From Theobroma cacao (taxonomy: Eukaryota; Streptophyta; Magnoliopsida; Malvales; Malvaceae): a stretch of 64,000 bases of DNA. A model generated the notes under the pieces. That model did not search any database. It was not told the origin of the DNA and saw nothing but the letters and a program-made list of their open reading frames with translations. The position numbers were made by a program, and so were the translations under genes. Numbering within the stretch: the first letter of the stretch is position 1; every line of letters begins with the position of its first letter. The DNA lies in assembly GCF_000208745.1 (NCBI RefSeq), contig NC_030858.1:1134597-1198596 (forward strand), read 5' to 3'. This document shows, piece after piece, positions 1-10,673 of the stretch.

Positions 1-170
1 GTGGCATATAAGGTAAGTTCAGGTTGTTGATGTGGCACTACCACATCATCGTGTCAAGATGACATGGCAATGCCGTGTCACACTTTGAGTTTGAGTTGCT
101 GACGTGGCATTACCACATCACATTTTAGGTTCGGGTTGCTGATGTGGCACAAGGACTAAAATATTATGAT
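1..170. repeat. Array of short TGACGTGG-type near-palindromes
   Basis: Three inverted repeats of about 21 bp lie close together: 28-48 (8-bp arms TGATGTGG/CCACATCA, 5-bp spacer), 60-80 (arms around TGACATGGCA/TGCCGTGTCA) and 100-120 (TGACGTGG/CCACATCA). A fourth half-unit lies near 140-150. The copies share a GTTGCTGAYGTGGCA core. Such arrays are common in degenerate plant intergenic repeats, so I read this as the edge of an old repetitive element cut by the window start. The ACGT core could also bind bZIP factors, but nothing here shows that it does. Confidence 0.5.
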
Positions 171-237
171 TTTGAGTAGAGGGATTGAATTAAAGAAAAT
201 GCGTAAATATAAAGACTTATCAGATACTTTGACTAAT

Positions 238-975
238 TACCATATTTATGTGGAATAGTTGACTGGTCTAAAATTACGTGTCGATCTTATCTACATATAA
301 GGATGAAAGTATTTGCATATATATAACAAGGCATAAACTTAGCAAATAAAAAACCAGTTTACAGCTGTTACAATATTATTTGACCACTTACTTAGTTTCT
401 CTTTTTAAAACATTGCATAACATTGACCAGATTGGACTCAGTAGCTGTCACACACTTTCTCTATGAGTGACCTTACACGTTGAGGAAGACTATTGAAATT
501 GTAATGTTAGACTAGACTTAGCAATTTTACATATGATACGTCAGTACGTTGTGCATATAATAGAAAATTAAATAGATTTAGGTTTAAGATAATTGCATTT
601 CATGTATTAATCGTGTACATGACAATTCGTGTCTTAAATATGTTAACTTACTTAACTCATTTAAAATCTATTAACTTATTTAATTAATCATATCACCATG
701 TCGGTCCATATAACCTTTTTATTGGTTTATGACTTGTATAAATTATTTATATAATCATTAATATATATTTTGAATTTACATGACACGTTTAAGACACGTA
801 TTTACAAATTATCATATTTATGTGGACCAATGATTGATTAGTCCAAAATTACGTGTTGCTCTTATCTCTAAATAAAAATGGAAGTATTTGTATATATGTC
901 AAGTCGTAAACTTACCTAATAGAAAGAATTTATGGCCGTTACTATATTTATTGACCACCAACCTCATTTCTCTTT
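238..975. repeat. Diverged direct duplication of about 170 bp
   Basis: The stretches 238-405 and 808-975 align along their whole length. They share, in the same order, CATATTTATGTGGA, AAATTACGTGT, CTTATCT, GAAGTATTTG, TAAACTTA, a TTTA-GC-GTTAC block, TTGACCAC and a final TTTCTCTTT. The AT-rich spacer of about 400 bp has no coding signal. The copies differ by many substitutions and small indels, so the duplication is old. It could be two ends of a decayed element or a local segmental duplication. Confidence 0.6.
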
Positions 976-1440
976 ATGGGGTATATGATTTTTCTTTTAT
1001 TTGGTAAAAATGGATTTGAATCTGATTTTCAAACAGAAAAATCACGCGCTAATTTCTTAAACATAAAGATCACGCGTCACCTATTAAATCAAATGTTTGA
1101 ATGTTAAAATATATGAATTTTAATTATACAACCATATTAATATAAAAAATATTATGTTTAAAGTACTCATTACTACAATGGCTCAATTTATATTTTTGGC
1201 TTCAAATCAATTTTCTTATCATGCAAACCTTTTATTCCTTCCCCAAGAAGTAAGAACCTTACCAGGCAAGCACTCAGCAAGTGTTGTTCACTCGCTCAGA
1301 CATGCAAGGAGACTGCAATGCAAGGGTTTGCTGTCATCTTTACCAAAGTAGAGACAGCTGTCGGCTGAGCTCTTGGCATATGGGCCCACTTTCAGCACCT
1401 GTGTATTTCCATAAGCTATCAGATAAGCAATCCTGCTTAT
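976..1440. other. AT-rich spacer upstream of the TOPLESS-related gene
   Basis: No gene is visible here. Short open frames begin near 1154 and 1281 but have no family resemblance and run into the inferred 5' untranslated exon of the next gene. The proximal part (about 1250-1440) is richer in GC and is probably promoter. Confidence 0.5.
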
Positions 1441-1459
1441 CCTCCGCGTCGCTATATAA
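1381..1459 (+). promoter_or_regulatory. Probable core promoter of the TOPLESS-related gene
   Basis: A TATATAA box lies at 1453-1459 in a GC-richer stretch and predicts transcription from about 1485. A GGGCCC palindrome within TGGGCCCACT at 1381-1390 matches the TCP-bound site II motif common in housekeeping plant promoters. The start site itself is inferred. Confidence 0.55.
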
Positions 1460-1484
1460 GTGGCCTCTGCCTTGGAAAACCCAA

Positions 1485-2205
1485 GAAGCTGCATCCTCTA
1501 GGGAAGAGAGCTTGTGTCATAGAGAGAAGAAAAGAAAAAAGAGAGAAAACACAGACAGGTCGAGTCCTCTGTTTCTGTTCATTTGCTCTGTTTCCTCCTC
1601 CTTTCTGCAAGTAAGCACTATGTTTATCGCTTTATCTTTTTCACACTTTAATAGTTTTTCTTTCCCGCATGACATGCTTTTTATTCCATGTTCACAAGGT
1701 CACAAGGTCTTTTCTACGCACTCTACTTTACAGCATCTTGCATTTCAACAAAAGTTATTTTACTGTTTTCGATCGGTGAAAAAACCATAAAATGTTTTTG
1801 AAAAACCATAACCTGTTTTTGTTTTTGGTTAAGAAGCATTATTGGTTTTGTTTCCTATGGGGTTGTCTCGAAGGTTCAGACTATAACCTTTTTTATTTCG
1901 TTTCGATTGAAAATGCCCGATTTTGTGCTTTGAAACTGAGTTTTGATGTTTTGGTTTCATCTCAAATGGCCACCAACCTTTTTGGTGTATTTGTTTTCGA
2001 CATAATGCTCTGTTTGTCACTCTCGTTCAAAGCGGAGACTATTTTACACAGAATGAATCCGGGCTTCATATTTCAATCGTAAAAATAAATAAATAAAGGG
2101 AAAAGAAGTAGTACTTTGTCTCCTTTGTTTCTTTGTCTTAACTGAGTCTCTCTCTCTCGATACAGGTTCATTTGGAAGTTGTGGAGATAAGGAGGTTTGG
2201 TTTCA
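1485..2205 (+). other. 5' untranslated exon and 5'UTR intron of the TOPLESS-related gene
   Basis: Downstream of the TATA box a purine/pyrimidine-rich leader ends at 1610 before a good donor (GTAAGC at 1611). The next good acceptor is GATACAG ending at 2165, followed by 40 nt of leader and the ATG at 2206. This gives a 555-nt leader intron. Open frames inside it (1792-2082 and others) have no coding resemblance. Confidence 0.55.
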
Positions 2206-5200
2206 ATGGCGGCTTCGCTTAGCGAAGATCTAATCATCCTGATCCTGCAGTTCCTCAACGAGGAAAAGTTCAAGGAAGCTGCTCACATGTAAATTTCAAA
2301 CCCAATTCTCAATGCATTACGATTAGTAGGAATTGTTTTTTCACATACCATTTGATTTCATTGTTGTGATATGGCGTTTGCTTTCAATGGTTTAAACAGG
2401 CTCGAGAAGGAATCAGGACTATTCTTTAGCATGAAGTACTTTCAGGACCTGGTCCTCGGTGGGCAATTTGACGAGGCTGAGCAGTATCTTTCAGGCTTCA
2501 CCAAAGTTGATGGTAATCGTTTTTCCAGGAAGACATATTTCGAAATCCGCAAGCAAAAGTATCTCGAGGCATTGGACAAGTAAATATCAAAGTCTTTTTG
2601 GCTGCCATGCTTTCTTGTCGCCTTTTTTTTGTCTTCTAATGCTTTTCATGGCATTTCCATTGATCAGGCGTGATAGGGACAAAGCTGTCGACGTCCTCAC
2701 CAAGGAGCTCAAATTTTTTGCCTCTGAAAATGAGAATTTGTTCAAGGATATCACTTACCTGCTGTCATTAGACAATTTCAGGTTTATGTTCTGTTGAAAA
2801 CGTTTCTCGTTGGTAAAAACTGAAAACTTTTGCCTTAAGGCAGCCCTAGTAAACTTCTAAGCTTTTCTGCAGGGAGAACAGCCAATTATCAACTTACGGA
2901 GATACAAAGACTACAAGAAAAGCTATGATGGTCGAGCTCAAGAAGCTTATTGAGGCAAACCCTCATTTTAACGGCAAGTTGGAGATTCCTGACGTTATAA
3001 ATTCAAGGTTAAGGATGCTCATTAATCAAAGGTAACTTCTCTTTAGAAGATCACCAAAACGGAGTACTTTTGTTTTCTTTCTGATTGAATTGCTCGGGTA
3101 CCACTAACTGCTGTTGAGTTGATTGTGGATTTCAGACAGTGGCAGCCAATTTGCAGATATTAATGTTAAATTTATCTTGATTTATGGAAATGATGTTCAG
3201 TAACAAAAAGGGAACTGATTTTGGTTTGGGTCTGACAGCTTAAATTGGCAACACTCCCATTGTTCAAATCCTAGCAGAAATCCTGACATAAGAACTCTTT
3301 GGGTGGATCACAGTTGCAGAAATTCTACTGATCCACATACACAACTTGCTACAAGCAGTCAGCTTGCAGTTTCTGCACAAAACACAGAAGGTTTCATTCC
3401 GTGGTCTTCAAATGGGGTAAGCAACTGGATTGACTCGGTTTTCTGAGCATCTTTTTATGATTTTCGCAAAATTTGTAAAGACTTCTTTCTACTCTTTGTC
3501 CTCTGTAAGGCATTCCAACCTACATTAAATCCATGGTTGGCAACTCTTTCAAGCATGAGTCATCCAGTAGTTTCTGGCGAAGGTGTTGGTTTGGGTGGCC
3601 CAACAAATCTCGGTAAGGATCTGATTACTTCTTTGAACTCTAACTAAAGGTTGCACAATCGAGTTCTCTGATTTCTAAACGTTCTATTGCCTGGTGTAGC
3701 TGCAATGTCGAAGGGTCCTGGGGATTCTGATAGTGTGTCAATGGCAAGGCTCTTAGCATTTCCTGACAGGGTGAGTGACTTCAACCCTAATTGCATTAGT
3801 ACACTTCTGTTTCGGTTACAGCCTACTTATATTCACAGTTTTGCTCATGTTGGCCAGACAATGCTACCAGGAACGAGTCTCTCTCCAATTACTGATTTTC
3901 AATTAAACGCTACTGAAGAATTGCCCAAGACTGTTGCACGCTCATTGAACCAATCATCAGTTCCCACAAGCATGGACTTTCATCCTGCTCTACAAACTTT
4001 CCTTCTGGGTTAGTTTTAGTCTTTATGATGATTATTTCAGATATTCTTTTGTCTGGTTAGCTTTATATTAACTTTTGTTTCCTTAAATGCTGATATATCA
4101 GTTGGAACCAACGTTGGTGAAATAAGTTTGTGGGACGTTAGTTCTGGAGAGAAGATGGTTTCAAGAAATTTTCAGGTGTGGGATCTTGGAACATGTTCGA
4201 TGCCATTGAAGGTATGTTCCCTCTAAAAATAAGTAAAGAAATCTATAGAAAGGAACTATAGCTGTTTTTTTCCCCCTATAGATGATCTCAAATTCTAATA
4301 GATCTTTGCAACTCAGGCATATTTAATCGAAGGTTCATCTTTCTCAATAAGACGCATCGTATGGAGCTCGGACGGTTCTGTATTTGGTGAGATTGAACAT
4401 ATCTCATCACTATCTGGCCAAAAGAACATATGGCATCACCAGATATCTGAAATAGCTTACAAACTCCATAGCATTATTGTTCATAAACTCTTGATTTCTT
4501 TTTGAACAGGAGTTGCATATTCTAAACATATGATACAGTTGTACGCTTATCATGGAGGGAATTACATTCGACCGCATTTGGAGGTGGGTTCTAGTATCTT
4601 TTGCCTACCATTGATCGAAGCTTCTTATCTTTATTCTAACGAAATATTACTTTTACTTTCTAGATTGATGCTCACGTTGGCGCTGTGAATGATCTATCAT
4701 TCTGTAACACCAATATGGAAGCTGCTTTTGTTACTTGTGGTGATGACATGACCATCAAGGTTAGTTATGACCTATGATTGAGTGGTTATGCTTCCGTTCA
4801 TGCAAAAGATAGACTTGACATACTGATTTTTTTAAATTTAGGTGTGGACTGTACTTACTGGTGCTAGGTTGTACACATTTGAAGGTCATGAGGCAGCGGT
4901 ACATTCTGTCTGTCCTCGTTCCAAAGAAAATGTCCATGTAAGGACTCTGCTGGATACACAGATTCTGCTATATATATATTCTCTTGCTTCGTTTGCGTGT
5001 GGCTTATGATTTTGTTCTTCAGTTTATCTTTTCAACCTCCGTGGATGGAAAGATAAAGGCATGGTTATACGATTCAATGGGATCCAGCGTCGACTATACT
5101 GCTCCCCGTGGTGCCTGTATGACAATGGCCTACAGTGCTGATGGGAAAAGGTTTGTATGTAGGAAAATGGTATAATTTGACAAAATGGTTTCGCATTGTA

Positions 5201-8200
5201 TTCCTCATGTTTTATGAAAATAAAAAATGGAAAACTCCGGTTCCTCTCTTTGAACTCTTTGTAGGTTATTCTCATGCGGAACCACAGAAGAAGGGGAGAC
5301 TCACTTGGTTGAATGGAATGAAATCCAAGGTTCTGTGAAGAGAACATATCAAGGATTTCACAAGCCATCCTTGGGATCGGTGCAGTTTGATACTTCTAAT
5401 AGTCGCTACTTGGCAGCTGGTGATGACTATTCAATTAAGTTCTGGGATATGGACCATTGCGTGCTTTTAGCAACTGTTGATGCTGAGGGAGGACTACCGG
5501 TTAGTGTTCTTTCTTTTCTTCTCTTTTCCGTAGGTAGATTTCACCATAAGAATTATGGTTTAGTTTTCTGATTTACTTTTCTGATATCAAGGCATGTCCA
5601 CGTATCCGCTTCAACAAGGAGGGCTCCTTGTTGGCCGTTGCTGCAAATGATCATAAGATAAAAATCTTAGCAACAGTTGATGGTCTTCGATTGATTGGTA
5701 CACAGGAAACTCATCCCCTTATTTTTTCAAGACCAGCATCTGATGCTCCAGCAAGGGTAATTCACTGATTCTGAAATTGCATTCTTGCCTTATTCTATGT
5801 ATTTTCATATGCTGCAAGTGCTTTACCAAAGTGGTAAACTGAGGTTCATTGCCTTCTCTCCACCCTGTATGATTTTGCTAGGGGACTGAACTTCAGCCTA
5901 CTTCATTGCACCTTCTCTCTTTCTTCCTTCCATATCTCATCTTAACTTTCATACGAATGAATCTTAGTCTATTGACTTCAATTATAACTAGTTTTAGGAT
6001 AATTTCTGAACTAATACCTTCTGTGCACTGTGCATTTGCTAGAATGATGACATAGAAATGGAGGATATCAGATCAAGATCAGCTGAAGAAGTAAACCCAG
6101 CAAGAGCAGGCAAGCTCATCAATAAAATTAGTGCACCTGCTCAATTTCGTTCACTGAAACTCTCAGCTGATGTTGAAGTAGATGAGGTGTGATTTCCAGT
6201 GGATATAACTCTCATAAGTCCCATCTTTTCTTTATAAGTATTTTTTTTTTCCAACATGTTTATCACTATTATTGATTCCTGATGGGCCTTTTTGTATTAC
6301 TGCTTCAGATCTCAAGGTTGAGTTATACTAATTCAGCCAATGGCATTTTGGCATTAGCATCTAAAGGCATTCATCTACTGTGGAAGTGGCCACAAGCCAA
6401 CCTCAATTTCAATGGGAAGGTAAAGCAATCCCCTCTCTGTCATCTGAATCGCAGGAAAACGTTCTGATCATCATCTGAATATCTGTTATCTTAACATTTT
6501 GAATTGGTGATATAGGCAACAACAAAGGTTACCCCTCTATTTACAGTACCACCATCTGGCATGTTAATGACCAATGATGTGATTAAGGGTAGTTATGATG
6601 ACGCTCTGCCCTGTTTTGCATTGTCCAAGAATGACTCTTATCTCATGTCTGCATCAGGAGGCAAAATCTCCTTGTACAACATGACTACATCAAAGGTAAT
6701 TTTCAAATAAAACTATCAATTGCTTTCAACGGTTTAAGGTAAAATTGTTGGTAAATTCGTTCTATACCCTCAAAGTATTGTTTCAGGAAAGACAACCTTC
6801 TATGGTTTTAAAGCATTGAATAGTTTGCAGCATAAACAAATTCTCATACAGCAAAAATGCAGTATTCCTATTTGAATGATTCACTGAGAAAAGCATTGCA
6901 TTTTCATTGACCGCTTAAGATTTTTGTTGGGTAACTGCAGACTATGACAACTTTCCTGGCTCCACCACCTGTGGCAACATGTTTTACTTTTCACCCTCAA
7001 GATAACAATATAGCTGCTATTGGCATGGATGATTCTACAATTCACATATATAATGTTCGCCTAAGCCAGGTTTGTTTTATTTATTTAGTTTTTTTTTTCT
7101 GAGGGACTAACGTTTTCATCCATGTGCACTGAGAGATGTTCACATTCTTTCGTATGAAAGGTCAGCGCCAGGCTTAATGGTCACTCTAAGAGAATCACCG
7201 GCCTTGCCTTTTCCCATCAGTTAAATATACTTGTTTCTGCAGGAGCTGATGCACAGGTAGAGTTTAATTTTCCATGACAAGAATATGCAAAAACTTTTGG
7301 CTCTTTGTCCTATAGCCTGGTTTTCACATTAGTTTGATATCTTAAACTCTTGTATCTTGTTTCTGAGCCAGTGTAAAACATCCTGACGATGCAATATTAA
7401 CATTATGAATATTGTCGATATGCAATTTTTTACAGATCATTGTGTGGGAGTTTGGTCGTTGGGAAAGTAAGAAAAATTTTTTCTTGCTAACTCCAGGAGA
7501 AAGGAGACGCATAGGAAGGTCAGACACCCAGGTTCAATTCGACAAGGATCAGATACACTTGGTTGCTGCGAATGGCAATCAGCTCGCCATATATGACATG
7601 AGGAAACTGGAGTCTATGAAGCCGGTAAATATTTTTACACATGCAATGGGGAGTAACCCTTCCATCAAAAGATTTGAAATTGAATGTTGTTTGTCTTTTC
7701 CAGTTTGTAGCAATAGAAGTTCCATCAGCAATCTCCCATGCAACATTCTCCTGTGATGGTCAGTTGGTGTACTGCAGTTTATTGGATGGAACAGTGCGCA
7801 TATTTGGGGCACCAAATCTTCAAATACAATGCCAGATATACCCCACTGCTTATCTTCCCTCTGATGCCAGGTAATCCTGACCTTTTGTCAATGACAAATA
7901 TGTCTCCCCAGACATACTTGTCACTGGCCTTGATTCCCTGAGAATCTGGTGCACATGCAGTCGTCCTGACATGTACCCATTTCTTCTCATATTTCAAGAG
8001 TTCAAGCTCAAACAATGCCTTTACAAACATTTCAAACCCATTTCCCCCCACCTATCCTAGTGTTTGATGTTACCATATTGATGCTTTTCTATCATCATTT
8101 CCTGTTGTAAGATTCCAAGTGATCTTATTTCTTTCTTTCATTCATTGCCAGATCGCCAGCACATCCGCTCGCGCTTGCCGCACATCCCCGAGACCCTAAC

Positions 8201-8281
8201 CAGTTTGCCATGGGACTAGCAAACGGCAGCGTTTATATCTGTGAACCGCTCGAATCTGAGGGTAAATGGGACGTGGCCTAA
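2206..8281 (+). CDS. TPR: TOPLESS/TOPLESS-related (TPL/TPR) transcriptional corepressor
   Basis: Groucho/Tup1-type nuclear corepressor that binds EAR motifs (LxLxL) of repressors such as Aux/IAA proteins. About 24 exons: 2206-2288, 2400-2579, 2668-2781, 2873-3031, 3239-3416, 3510-3612, 3700-3770, 3822-4008, 4102-4211, 4317-4386, 4510-4583, 4664-4759, 4842-4937, 5023-5150, 5265-5499, 5592-5756, 6043-6186, 6309-6419, 6516-6695, 6941-7069, 7161-7256, 7436-7624, 7704-7870 and 8152-8281. The frame stays open for about 1064 codons. LisH lies near residues 4-36, then CTLH/CRA with FEIRKQKYLEALDK. The LINQSLNWQH block keeps the Asn equivalent to TPL Asn176 (the tpl-1 site). A Cys/His segment ending VDHSC leads to two WD40 propellers from about residue 290 (GDDMTIKVW, KIKAWLYD, SIKFWDMD, KRITGLAF). 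The protein is shorter than Arabidopsis TPL (1131 aa): it stops soon after EPLESEGKW and lacks the usual C-terminal tail. I cannot assign a TPR number. The 51-nt segment 3771-3821 may be retained. Confidence 0.95.
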
Positions 8282-9336
8282 CATACTGATGACATGAATG
8301 GAGCTTCAAGCAGCATTCCTCCTCCCTAGTGTTAGACCAACCCTAGGGCTTAATATTGGAACTTTGAGTCAATCAATACATCTGTGTATATATTTGATTT
8401 AGTTTTCTCTTTATGTAAAAACTGGTAGACAGATTGAGTTTATCTCTCTTCTATAAAAAAAAAAAAAAGAATAATGGTGGCAGGTTTACTGTCATCTTGA
8501 ACTTATATATACATTTTGTATGGTATTCTTCCATTATTTATGATTTTCCCTTAAATATATTTGATTTTTTTAAATGAATTGCTATATATAAATTACATTA
8601 AACAGTTAATTGAGTTTTAATTCTAAGTCCTAACCATACCTCTTGTCTTTCAAAAGTTTCCTACATTAAATATAAATTTTTTTTTAGATTCAAAATTAAT
8701 ATAGTATTATTCAGAATATCTCAAAATGAATTACTATATTTAATATTATAGATTTATAATTGGTAGAATATTTAAAAAACAACTCCAAATTATTTTTTTA
8801 TTATGTTCAAATCAATACTATATTAACGTTATTTAGATATAAAATGATAAATGATATTTTGATAAATAAAATAAAATAAAATAATAATACTTATTTAAAA
8901 TTTTATTTAAGTATTATACTTTTATTTTTAATTTTTTTATATTAAAAAGTATTGAATATATATTAATAAAATTTAAGTTTAGGTCGTAGGCCCAAATGTG
9001 AATCGGCCTAAAGCCGAAACTGAAAAACATTTTCCTCACAAAAAATTAATTTCTTTTTTGAAGGAAAATTTAGAAAAAAAAAAAAAGAAAAAAGAATGGA
9101 ATACGCCCAAAATCATATGGTCAAAACTAATCATTCAACGGCAATTTTGCGCATTTTCCTGATCAAATTGAGCAGACCATGATTGTGTCCATGGACGAAG
9201 ACAAAACCCAAACAAATCATACGGTGGCAAGCTTAGCTGTCGTCCATACGTCCAAGACCGGCAGTCAATTTTATCTCTGACGTCAACACTCTTTCTAGAA
9301 CTGTGTCCTTCTTCTGGATTACTAATTATATCTCCA
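8282..9336. other. 3'UTR and AT-rich spacer
   Basis: The 3'UTR of the corepressor gene probably ends before or near the poly-A tract at 8455-8469. After it lies very AT-rich sequence with small (AAATA)n runs near 8866-8890. No gene is seen. The last 350 bases probably belong to the promoter of the next gene. Confidence 0.6.
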
Positions 9337-9345
9337 AAACCCTAA
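8989..9345 (+). promoter_or_regulatory. Site II motif plus telo-box upstream of the acidic protein gene
   Basis: GGCCCA (the reverse of TGGGCC) lies at 8989-8994 and a telo-box AAACCCTAA at 9337-9345, about 120 bases before the ATG. In plants this pair is typical of genes for ribosomal and nucleolar proteins and other genes active in dividing cells. Binding is inferred. Confidence 0.45.
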
Positions 9346-9465
9346 CATAAACCCCCCAAAATTTCCTAAAGCCTAATTTAATCTTTCAATTTTCTCTCTT
9401 CAATTTTGGGTTCCTTTCTTTTTGCTCTCTCTAGAAACCTTTTTGGGCTCCTCTCTTTCCACGAT

Positions 9466-10673
9466 ATGTCGAAGGTCGGGCAAATGGAAAGCCTGTCCCA
9501 CAACGCTGTCGTTTTGGACAGTTTCCTGGGCTTTGCACTGCAAGCTATGGTTGTCGAGACTGCCATTGTTGCATCAAAGTCTGTCGCTTGGTTGCTCATG
9601 ATGGTACACTTTTCTTTCCTTCTTTTGTTAATTAATTTACCTTTTTATTTATGGGTATCTGGTTTTGAGTGGTCTTTGCAAGTCTATGGATTTTTAATTT
9701 TCCTTGAATTTGTTGGCAAAATTTGAAACTTTTTCTTTGAGAATTTGATTCCATTATTCCAGAAATTAGAATTTTTCAGTTTTCAGCTTCAATGCAATTT
9801 TTGTTAATACCCAATTATTCTAATTTTTTGAGGCTAGGGTTCTTTTTGGCTTTGGTTAGTAGGTTAAGCATAGGTTGATATGGAATGTTATTGACATCAA
9901 GACCAAGCCACTACTTTTAGGATATAAGAATAGTTTCATTGGGTTGAGTGTCTCATTTGAGTGTGCACATTTGTTTTTGTGTTTTGGTGCAAGAATGCTT
10001 ATGTGTTTGTTCATTGGGTCAAAAAACAGATTTGTAAGTCATATGGTAGTGGGTAATTTCATTTTTCCTATTCTTAAAAATGTGTCCTTTGATGTGGAAA
10101 TCTGCTTACTTTCATTGCACACAAACTGCACTTGGAAGAACACTATTTTTCTCCTCAGTATGAGTTTGGTGATTTTTCCAGATGGGAACTCGGCCTAATG
10201 GAATTGATGTCTTCATCAAAGAGACTGAGGCATATGCAGGGTTAGTTTCATTATTTATTTTGCCTAACTTGGTTTTTTTTCTTCTTCTTTGGAATGCGGA
10301 AAATTGGTCTATTCGCTTTTGCAGGTTTCCACTTGCTCAGCTTCTTGTGGTGAGAAAACCTGGTCTGGAGAACAAGGATGCCAGTGACACTGAGGATGAT
10401 GATGATGATGATGATGAGGAAGATGAAGCAGCAGATGATCAAGATGAAGATGGAGGTGAGGAGGAAGATGGATCTGGTGAAGAGGGTGAAGATCAAGGGG
10501 ATCCTGAGGATGAACCTGAGGCCAATGGGGATGGCGGCAGTGGAGATGAGGATGATGACGATGAGGATGATGATGATGACGATGAAGATGGTGAGGAAGA
10601 GGAGGAAGAGGAAGAAGAGGAGCCGGAAGAAGAAGAGGAAGAGCTTCAGCCACCAGCTAAAAAGCGGAAATGA
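9466..10673 (+). CDS. Plant-specific small protein with long Asp/Glu-rich tail and C-terminal NLS
   Basis: Three exons, 9466-9603, 10182-10240 and 10325-10673, give 181 aa in one open frame. The N-terminal 80 residues are ordinary and look conserved (ASKSVAWLLMM, GTRPNGIDVFIKETEAYAG, FPLAQLLVVRKPG). Residues 84-173 are almost all Asp, Glu and Gly, and the last residues are PPAKKRK, a classical nuclear localisation signal. I do not know a function. Plant databases often name such proteins VHS3-like or glutamate-rich, which probably reflects only the acidic tail. Histone-chaperone-like or nucleolar roles are possible because such tails bind basic proteins, and the telo-box promoter would fit, but this is inference. 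The first intron is long (578 nt). The start is the first in-frame ATG after the leader. Confidence 0.8.

Noticed and set aside
1154..1790. Frames of 65 and 169 residues before the corepressor
   Set aside because: They cross the TATA box, leader exon and leader intron donor and have no homology.
10309..10653. His/Leu-rich open frame on the minus strand opposite the acidic protein
   Set aside because: It is the antisense reading of the GAT/GAG repeat that encodes the Asp/Glu tail; the low-complexity codons leave all frames open.
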